A stretch of DNA of 26,759 nt from Deltaproteobacteria bacterium (GTDB taxonomy: Bacteria; Desulfobacterota; Desulfobaccia; Desulfobaccales; 0-14-0-80-60-11): positions 1-26,759 of the forward strand of contig JAMCQY010000366.1 in NCBI GenBank assembly GCA_023381945.1. Reading direction: 5' to 3'. Every line of letters starts with the position of its first letter. The stretch's first letter is position 1. This document shows positions 22,382 to 26,759 of the stretch, one piece after another. The position numbers and the translations under genes are program-made. The notes under the pieces are model-generated. The model did not search any database. It was not told the origin of the DNA and saw only the letters and a program-made list of their open reading frames with translations.

Positions 22382-22874
22382 AGGGGAAATTTTCCCCCGG
22401 CACTTGAGAATAGACTTCCTTCAACAGGGGCGGTTTGAATTCCAGGGTCCTTAACAGCAGGACCGGCACGGTGGCGTGGGAGGCCACCCGGTCAGCTACT
22501 CCGCCCATGTACCAGGCCACTTCGCCGGCCCCATGGGTTCCCATGACAATGAGATCATACCCGTTGTCCTGGGCGTAGGCCACGATTTCCCGGGCCGGCA
22601 CGCCGTCCACGCAGACCCAATCAACGTCCAGGCCCTGGGCCTGAAGGGATTGACCGGCTTTGGCCAGGAAGGTGGAACAGAATTTCTGCTCGTGAGCCTC
22701 TTCCGCCTTAATGGTGGCCGGGGTTCCTTCGCCTGCGAAGGCGCCGACGCCGCTGTAGCATACGTGTAAAAGGGTTACATGGGCCTTGCAAAGATTGGCC
22801 GCTTCCACCACCTTGGGCAGAACCTTCGCCGCAATTTCCGAGCCATCCAAAGGAACCAAAACCTTCTTGAACAT
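22380..22874 (-). CDS. Universal stress protein (UspA family)
   Basis: A 164-residue cytoplasmic protein with the single Usp fold. The N-terminal KKVLVPLDGSEIAAKVL is the classic first strand and loop, HVTLLHV the second strand, and IVMGTHGAGEVAWYMGGVADRVASHATVPVLLLR is the C-terminal nucleotide-binding region (G-x2-G-x9-G). The residue after the last Gly of that motif is Gly-Val rather than Gly-Ser/Thr, so ATP binding may be altered. I chose ATG 22874, preceded by GGGAGG, because the 24 upstream codons do not fit the family. It has its own strong promoter at 22951-22979 and ends in a convergent terminator, so it is probably monocistronic. Stress-related function is family knowledge only. Confidence 0.93.
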   Translation of the reverse strand: MFKKVLVPLDGSEIAAKVLPKVVEAANLCKAHVTLLHVCYSGVGAFAGEGTPATIKAEEAHEQKFCSTFLAKAGQSLQAQGLDVDWVCVDGVPAREIVAYAQDNGYDLIVMGTHGAGEVAWYMGGVADRVASHATVPVLLLRTLEFKPPLLKEVYSQVPGENFP

Positions 22875-22950
22875 ATTGCCCTCCCGGTTAACATTCGCTG
22901 GGCCTAGTCGAAGATGCCGCCTCGCGACCCTGCCTGGATTTTGCATTTAA

Positions 22951-22979
22951 TACATAAGAACGATCTACAAAGTTGTCAA
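22951..22979 (-). promoter_or_regulatory. Sigma-70-type promoter of the universal stress gene
   Basis: TTGACA (22979-22974) and TATGTA (22956-22951) are 17 bp apart on the minus strand, about 75 bp upstream of the ATG and 22 bases after the yhaM stop codon. Confidence 0.65.
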
Positions 22980-23001
22980 TCCAGGCTATGGAAACCAGGG
23001 G

Positions 23002-23997
23002 CTATTTTTCTGAATTTTCCGGCGTGGCGGTTTTCCCGCCTTTGTAGAGACCCCTTTGCAAGACCCGGTGATAACTGGTGAAATCGTTTTCTGTGGAGTC
23101 GCTTTCCAGGTGTTGGGACATCATCTTGAGCTTGGCATCCAGGTCGTCCAGGACGTTAACCAGCATCGCCTCCCGGGTTTTGGGAACCATGGGGGAGCCG
23201 AATTCCAGCGCGCCGTGATGGGCTAGGATAATGTGTTCTAGTTGAATAAGGAGATTGGCGTCGGGAAAGTCCATGGCCCGGGCTTCTTCCCGCACCATTT
23301 CCCAACCCAGGGCGATATGCCCCAAAAGTTGACCGGCCACGGTAAGCTCCGGGGCCGTGGGGCTGGCGATTTCCTTAACCTTTCCCAGGTCGTGGAGGAT
23401 GGCGCCGGCCAGGGCCAGGGCCGGATCGAGGTCGGGGTAAACCTGAAGAGAGGCCAATGTATGGCGCGCCACGAAACAGGTATGCTCCAGGAGGCCGCCC
23501 AGGTAAGGGTGATGGTAGATGCGGGCGGCGGGGCAGACCAGGAACGGGTCCTGGTAGCGGTCCAGCAGCCTGAGAACCAACTCCCCCAGGGGCGGCCGGA
23601 TGTGGACCTCGGCCAGTTGACGCAATTCCTCCCACAGTTGCTGGCGGTCGTAGGGTGTGGTCAGGTGCAGCAGTTCCGGGTCGAAGTCCTTCAGGTCCTT
23701 GCCCAGGGCCTCCAGGGCCTGGACAGTGTTGATGTAATTCACATTGAGCTGGATCTCGCCCCGGTAAGCCTCCACCTGGCCCTGAACCCCGACGTAATCA
23801 CCAGGCGCAAAGGGGCCGGGACATTTGGCCAGGATTTTGCTCCAGACCCGACCCACGATAGTGCCGGTTTTGTCGCCCAGCACCAGGGAGAGGTAGGGTT
23901 TGCCGGTCTTGTCGGTGCGAGACTCCACCTGGCGCAGAAGGAAAAATTGCTGCACCAGGGCGCCTTCCTGCAACTGGTCGATAAACTGATGGGACAC
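23002..23997 (-). CDS. YhaM-type 3'-5' exoribonuclease (OB-fold plus HD domain)
   Basis: A 331-residue protein with the architecture of the YhaM/CBF1 family: an N-terminal OB-fold (residues about 15-95, with KPYLSLVLGDKTGTIVGRVW) and an HD metal-dependent domain. Metal ligands visible are His171 region (LGGLLEHT), His202-Asp203 in AILHDLGK, His260-His261 in ILAHHGALE, and an Asp within VLDDLDAK. B. subtilis YhaM degrades short single-stranded RNA and DNA from the 3' end. I chose GTG 23997 because AAGGAGG lies seven bases before it; the longer frame upstream only translates the heptamer repeats. The leader is a large hairpin beginning at the predicted transcription start. It is divergent from the sigma factor gene. 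Confidence 0.9.
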   Translation of the reverse strand: MSHQFIDQLQEGALVQQFFLLRQVESRTDKTGKPYLSLVLGDKTGTIVGRVWSKILAKCPGPFAPGDYVGVQGQVEAYRGEIQLNVNYINTVQALEALGKDLKDFDPELLHLTTPYDRQQLWEELRQLAEVHIRPPLGELVLRLLDRYQDPFLVCPAARIYHHPYLGGLLEHTCFVARHTLASLQVYPDLDPALALAGAILHDLGKVKEIASPTAPELTVAGQLLGHIALGWEMVREEARAMDFPDANLLIQLEHIILAHHGALEFGSPMVPKTREAMLVNVLDDLDAKLKMMSQHLESDSTENDFTSYHRVLQRGLYKGGKTATPENSEK

Positions 23998-24015
23998 GTC
24001 GGGCCTCCTTGAAAA

Positions 24016-24081
24016 GACCGGGGACGGGGGACCGAAGACCGGAGTAAAATTCCCCGGTCTCCGGTCGCCGGTCTCCGGTCC
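24016..24081 (-). repeat. Opposed heptanucleotide arrays forming a 27-bp leader hairpin
   Basis: Four 7-bp units of the GACCGGN type (24016-24043, plus strand) face four of the CCGGTCN type (24054-24081) across a 10-bp spacer. Aligning the minus-strand RNA by hand, 24080-24054 pairs with 24016-24042 at 24 of 27 positions (one G-U, three mismatches) with an 11-nt loop. The hairpin ends five bases before the AAGGAGG ribosome binding site of yhaM. Confidence 0.85.
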
Positions 24082-24085
24082 GTGC

Positions 24086-24115
24086 ATCATACCGTCGGGG
24101 GTGCAATCTGGTCAA
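24086..24115 (-). promoter_or_regulatory. Sigma-70-type promoter of yhaM
   Basis: TTGACC (24115-24110) and TATGAT (24091-24086) are 18 bp apart on the minus strand. Transcription should begin about 24,079-24,081, right at the first base of the heptamer hairpin. Confidence 0.65.
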
Positions 24116-24262
24116 GAAATGTTATATGGAAAAAATAATGTGCAGCAAAAATCATTCGGCCTCTTGACTTTCTAATAAAGGTAATTATCTTAAATAAGTT
24201 GAAAAACAAGCTTGAAAATGGGTTTTCCGTGGTCCGGCAGAAAAAGTTTGTGACTTTTTTTC

Positions 24263-24290
24263 TTGACTGAGATCATTATCAAGGTAAAAT
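24263..24290 (+). promoter_or_regulatory. Possible promoter of the sigma factor gene
   Basis: TTGACT (24263-24268) and TAAAAT (24285-24290) are 16 bp apart, about 50 bp before the ATG. A second TTGACT at 24164-24169 has only a weak -10 partner. The rest of the divergent gap (24,116-24,262) is AT-rich without other clear signals. Confidence 0.5.
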
Positions 24291-24312
24291 AAATAATTTA
24301 ATCTTCAAGAGC

Positions 24313-24325
24313 GGGGCGCAGCCCC
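24313..24325 (+). promoter_or_regulatory. Small hairpin just before the sigma factor start
   Basis: GGGGC, loop GCA, GCCCC. It sits 13 bases before the ATG and next to the presumed AGGA ribosome binding site, so it could modulate translation. Short hairpins of this kind also occur by chance. Confidence 0.35.
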
Positions 24326-24338
24326 TAGGATTGACTAC

Positions 24339-25640
24339 ATGGAAAAAGAATACCTGAAAAAATTCCTTGATCTGGGAGGCGGCAACGAACAGTTAGTCGC
24401 CTACGATCAGTACAACCTCCTGGTGCCTGGGGATGAAGGCGATTCCCTGGACTTCCGGAGCCCTTACGCCACTCCGGCCGAAGAGGAACTTGAAGTAACT
24501 GACCAGCTGGACGGGGCCGGTTACGGGGCTGTCCCGGAAGAGGGGTTAGAGGAGGAATTGGAGGACGTCGAGGTCGAGGAAATCCCGGAGCATGAGGGCT
24601 TGGTTGCCGCTTATTTCCGGGAAATGCTGCGCTATTCCATCCTGTCCCCGGAAGAAGAGCGCCACTTGGGGCGCATCATCAAGGAAGGCCAGGAAGGCAT
24701 CTTGGATCTGGTGTCCCAGGCCACCTCCGATTTGGAAGAGATGCTCTACCTCCAGAAGAAGATCCAGGAGTGGTTCAAGACTCCGGAGAAGAGCGCTCAG
24801 GGCAAGGAAAAGCTCTTCAAGGTCATCCACCAAAAACTGGTGCAGATGAAAAAACACCATCCCGAGGCCGTTGAGGTGGATGAACTGGCCGAGCGCATTA
24901 AGGCCACCGAAACCGCAGTCAATGACGCCCGGGATCAGATGATCAAGGCCAACCTGCGCCTGGTGGTGAGCATTGCCAAGAAGTACCTGCACCGGGGCCT
25001 GACCTTTTCCGACTTGATTCAGGAAGGCAACCTGGGTCTGATGAAAGCGGTCACCCGGTACGACTATACCACCGGCTACCGGCTTAGCACCTTTGCCTCC
25101 TGGTGGATCCGGCAGACCATCACCCGGGCGATTTATGACAAAACCCGGACCATCCGGATTCCGGTGCACCTTCAGGAGATTCGGAACCGCTGCTACCGGG
25201 CTTTTTACGACCTGTTGAAGGAGTTGGGCCGTGAGCCCATCCTGCGGGAGATCGCCGAACGCTCCGGCGTGCCCGAGGACAAGATCCTGCTGGTCACCAA
25301 CCTGGCTGATGAGCTCATCTCCCTGGAAACGCCGGTGGGCGATGAAGGCGACCGGCTGGGCGACTTCATTCGCAATGACAAGGCAGTATCGCCTTACGAG
25401 GCCATCCTCGAGTCCCAACTGGGCGAGAAGACCGGGTCCATCCTCACCACCCTGACGGCCCGGGAAGAGAAGATCATGAAGATGCGCTTCGGCATCGGGG
25501 ATGAAGTGGAGCACACGCTGGAAGAGATCGGCCGGGCCTTTAAGGTTTCCCGGGAACGCATCCGCCAGATCGAGAAGAAGGCCCTGAAACGTTTGAAACA
25601 CCCCACCCGCAAAGCGGCCCTGGAGGATTTCCTTGAATAA
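24339..25640 (+). CDS. Group 2 RNA polymerase sigma-70 factor
   Basis: A 433-residue sigma factor. After an acidic N-terminal region (about 1-85), region 1.2 is at about 87-120, a variable insert runs to about 195, and region 2 spans [24 protein letters not shown] to [27 protein letters not shown] gives regions 2.4/3.0. Region 3 follows, and region 4 has [15 protein letters not shown] and the helix-turn-helix [20 protein letters not shown] near the C terminus. RpoD in related bacteria is usually longer, with more of region 1.1, and this one lacks the large insert, so an RpoS-like alternative factor is more likely than the housekeeping one. The gene symbol is left empty for that reason. It is followed by a dksA-like gene, another regulator of RNA polymerase. 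Confidence 0.93.
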   Translation: MEKEYLKKFLDLGGGNEQLVAYDQYNLLVPGDEGDSLDFRSPYATPAEEELEVTDQLDGAGYGAVPEEGLEEELEDVEVEEIPEHEGLVAAYFREMLRYSILSPEEERHLGRIIKEGQEGILDLVSQATSDLEEMLYLQKKIQEWFKTPEKSAQGKEKLFKVIHQKLVQMKKHHPEAVEVDELAERIKATETAVNDARDQMIKANLRLVVSIAKKYLHRGLTFSDLIQEGNLGLMKAVTRYDYTTGYRLSTFASWWIRQTITRAIYDKTRTIRIPVHLQEIRNRCYRAFYDLLKELGREPILREIAERSGVPEDKILLVTNLADELISLETPVGDEGDRLGDFIRNDKAVSPYEAILESQLGEKTGSILTTLTAREEKIMKMRFGIGDEVEHTLEEIGRAFKVSRERIRQIEKKALKRLKHPTRKAALEDFLE

Positions 25641-25648
25641 TAACCCCC

Positions 25649-25675
25649 CGGGGCCAACCCTGTCTGGCGGCCCCG
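25649..25675. repeat. GC-rich hairpin between the sigma factor and dksA-like genes
   Basis: CGGGGCC and GGCCCCG form a perfect 7-bp stem around a 13-nt loop in the 62-bp spacer. No T-run follows, so read-through into the dksA-like gene is expected; the hairpin may attenuate it or protect the upstream mRNA. Confidence 0.5.
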
Positions 25676-25702
25676 CCTACCGACCCTGTGGAGGGAGATA
25701 GG

Positions 25703-26089
25703 ATGCCAGGACTGAGCCCTGAGAGACTGGCGGAAGTTAAAGACCGCCTGTTGGACCGCAAAAAACGCCTCTGGCTGGAGGTCAAGGATCAGCTCAAGAG
25801 CAGTATTGGCGACGGCTACCAGGAGATGTTGGCCACCGCCCGGGACGAAGAGGATCAGGCCACGGTCAGCCTGATGGCCGAGACCAGCCTCACCCTGCTG
25901 GGGCCCAAACGCCAGGAACTGGAAGCCATCGAAGAGGCTTTGCTGCGTCTGGAAAATGGCGCCTACGGCCTCTGCGAGGTCTGCGGCCAGCCCATCGAGC
26001 CCCGGCGCCTGGAGATCATGCCGGAAGCTCCCCTTTGCCGCAACTGTGCCTCCCAACGGGAGAAACTGGCCAAAGCCACTTCGCGCTGA
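25703..26089 (+). CDS. DksA/TraR-family zinc-finger protein
   Basis: A 128-residue protein with an N-terminal coiled coil (about 5-85) and a C-terminal C4 zinc finger: Cys91-x2-Cys94 and Cys112-x2-Cys115, 17 residues apart, in LCEVCGQPIEP and LCRNCASQR. DksA enters the secondary channel of RNA polymerase and acts with ppGpp. The coiled-coil tip DEEDQA at residues 48-53 keeps the D-x2-D-x-A pattern of functional DksA. The start is ATG 25703 with GGAGGGAGAT upstream; a GTG five codons earlier lies in that site. It probably shares a transcript with the sigma factor and ends in a strong terminator. Confidence 0.93.
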   Translation: MPGLSPERLAEVKDRLLDRKKRLWLEVKDQLKSSIGDGYQEMLATARDEEDQATVSLMAETSLTLLGPKRQELEAIEEALLRLENGAYGLCEVCGQPIEPRRLEIMPEAPLCRNCASQREKLAKATSR

Positions 26090-26113
26090 ACCGGTAATCG
26101 CTGGAGACTACCC

Positions 26114-26147
26114 AAGGCGGCAGGATGTTCCTGCCGCCTTTTTTTTT
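26114..26147 (+). terminator. Strong intrinsic terminator after the dksA-like gene
   Basis: AAGGCGGCAGGA (26114-26125) and its exact complement (26129-26140) make a 12-bp stem with a TGT loop, followed by a run of T to 26147. Confidence 0.95.
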
Positions 26148-26608
26148 CCAGCGGATCACCGCCAAGGTTTACCAACAAATAGCTATCGCTCTTCTGATTA
26201 GGTCTCACCTTCTGGCCGGAGAAAAAGTCAACCCTGATCCTGAAGAAGATGGGAAGGATAGGGCAAAAACGAATACTCGGAATTCAGGTCTCCCTCAGCA
26301 AAGAATCAGGAGAGCAGTGTGCTGCGGCGACCAGCCCCTGATCAGCGTCAGCTTCGCAGAAAACCCGCTTGCCGGGAGAATCCCAGATTTTCCCTTAAAC
26401 GAAAAATCGATCCTTAATCCTCCTACTTTTTTGCTAGTTATTCACTAGAATAAAGTTTAAATTATTATGAGGCTATCTAGCAAAACTGCCTAGGGGAAAA
26501 TACTTTTTAGTGCCTATGGCATTCCATAATTGTAATCAATAAGTTTATCGCCAGATGTGCAACCTACTTCAAATTTTCCTTTCTTATGGAGTGGAGAGGT
26601 GAAAAGGT
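26148..26608. other. About 460 bp without a convincing gene
   Basis: The stretch becomes AT-rich toward its right end. The only longer plus-strand frame begins inside the terminator stem and shows no protein-like features. A small inverted repeat CTAGT/ACTAG occurs at 26434-26448. No promoter is convincing; a TGGCAT near 26,517 resembles half of a sigma-54 site but the spacing to the next TTG is wrong. Confidence 0.5.
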
Positions 26609-26759
26609 TTGGGATATTTGGATCTAGGGGGTGGAAAAGTGCTTAAAGAAACTCTCCGCAACCGGAAGGACGAGCGGCAGGCTCTAGATGAATCGAGAGA
26701 CTGCCTGATTTTCGGCAATATGGTCGGCACCTCCCCGGCCATGGTGAATATTTTCGAGA
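26609..26759 (+). CDS. Start of a sigma-54-dependent activator (NtrC family), cut by the window end
   Basis: About 50 codons are visible. The last part, FGNMVGTSPAMVNIFE, matches the beginning of the NtrC-type AAA+ domain (usually IGxSPAM followed by a helix). Before it LKETLRNRKDERQALDESRD looks like the charged linker helix that normally follows a receiver domain, but no receiver precedes it: the frame is closed by a TGA at 26600. Start candidates are TTG 26609, with GAGAGG about nine bases upstream, and GTG 26639. It could be an activator without receiver, or the N-terminally shortened remains of a response regulator. The rest lies outside the window. Confidence 0.75.
   Translation, partial: MGYLDLGGGKVLKETLRNRKDERQALDESRDCLIFGNMVGTSPAMVNIFE

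Noticed and set aside
23242..24012. A 256-codon plus-strand frame opposite yhaM
   Set aside because: It is the antisense shadow of a well-supported gene and has Gln/Gly-rich, low-information translation.
24546..25601. A 351-codon open frame on the minus strand opposite the sigma factor gene
   Set aside because: It mirrors the codon pattern of the sigma gene, has no ribosome binding site and shows no family motif. Long antisense frames are common in GC-rich genes.
26125..26448. A 107-codon plus-strand frame after the dksA-like gene
   Set aside because: Its start codon is inside the terminator stem, there is no ribosome binding site, and the sequence has no protein-like pattern.
26510..26540. 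A sigma-54 promoter before the activator gene
   Set aside because: TGGCAT is present, but the next TTG is two bases too far for the fixed GG-GC spacing, and the GC is GT.

Overview
The window is about 27 kb of GC-rich bacterial chromosome. It looks like a Gram-negative member of the Desulfobacterota (former Deltaproteobacteria). Supporting points are a murE with the DNPR motif of meso-diaminopimelate ligases, an FtsI with a C-terminal PASTA domain, a monomeric-type 639-residue aconitase, a DksA-type protein, and the start of a sigma-54 activator. The taxonomic placement is an inference; no rRNA gene is present to fix it. I saw no tRNA, CRISPR array, prophage or intact insertion sequence.

Region 1 (positions 1-12,820, minus strand) is most of a division and cell wall (dcw) cluster, transcribed right to left: mraZ, rsmH, an unrecognised 64-residue ORF, ftsL, ftsI, murE, murF, mraY, murD, ftsW, an unrecognised 59-residue ORF, murG. 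It opens with a sigma-70-like promoter followed by four 10-bp direct repeats that fit an MraZ operator and run into the mraZ ribosome binding site. The genes make the UDP-MurNAc-pentapeptide, lipid I and lipid II, and the septal SEDS/PBP pair with its FtsL partner. The rest of the cluster (murC, ftsQ, ftsA, ftsZ and others) would lie beyond position 1 and is not visible. Start codons here are often not ATG: TTG for mraY and murE, GTG for ftsI, unclear for murG, possibly CTG for rsmH.

Region 2 (12,820-14,064, minus) holds ruvX and a small EamA-type transporter. Region 3 (14,225-19,651, plus) holds a glycerophosphodiester phosphodiesterase, a three-domain acyl ligase / acyl carrier / PlsC protein that fits phospholipid remodelling, and aconitase. 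Region 4 (19,948-22,186, plus) holds an unrecognised protein with two CxxC pairs and an aldehyde dehydrogenase. Region 5 (22,380-23,997, minus) holds a universal stress protein and a YhaM-type OB-fold/HD exoribonuclease. Region 6 (24,339-26,759, plus) holds a group 2 sigma-70 factor, a DksA/TraR zinc-finger protein with a strong terminator, a stretch of about 460 bp without a gene, and the first ~50 codons of a sigma-54 activator cut by the window end.

The most unusual layer is repetitive DNA at gene edges. Four arrays of 7-bp units, different in sequence but equal in period, sit at the 5' end of murG, just upstream of mraY, at the 3' end of the phosphodiesterase gene, and in the yhaM leader. 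In yhaM two opposed arrays make a near-continuous 27-bp hairpin that starts about where transcription should start. Short palindromic repeats supply the stop codons of murF and of the 59-residue ORF. A decayed DUF559-like tail lies between inverted repeats in the murD-mraY gap.
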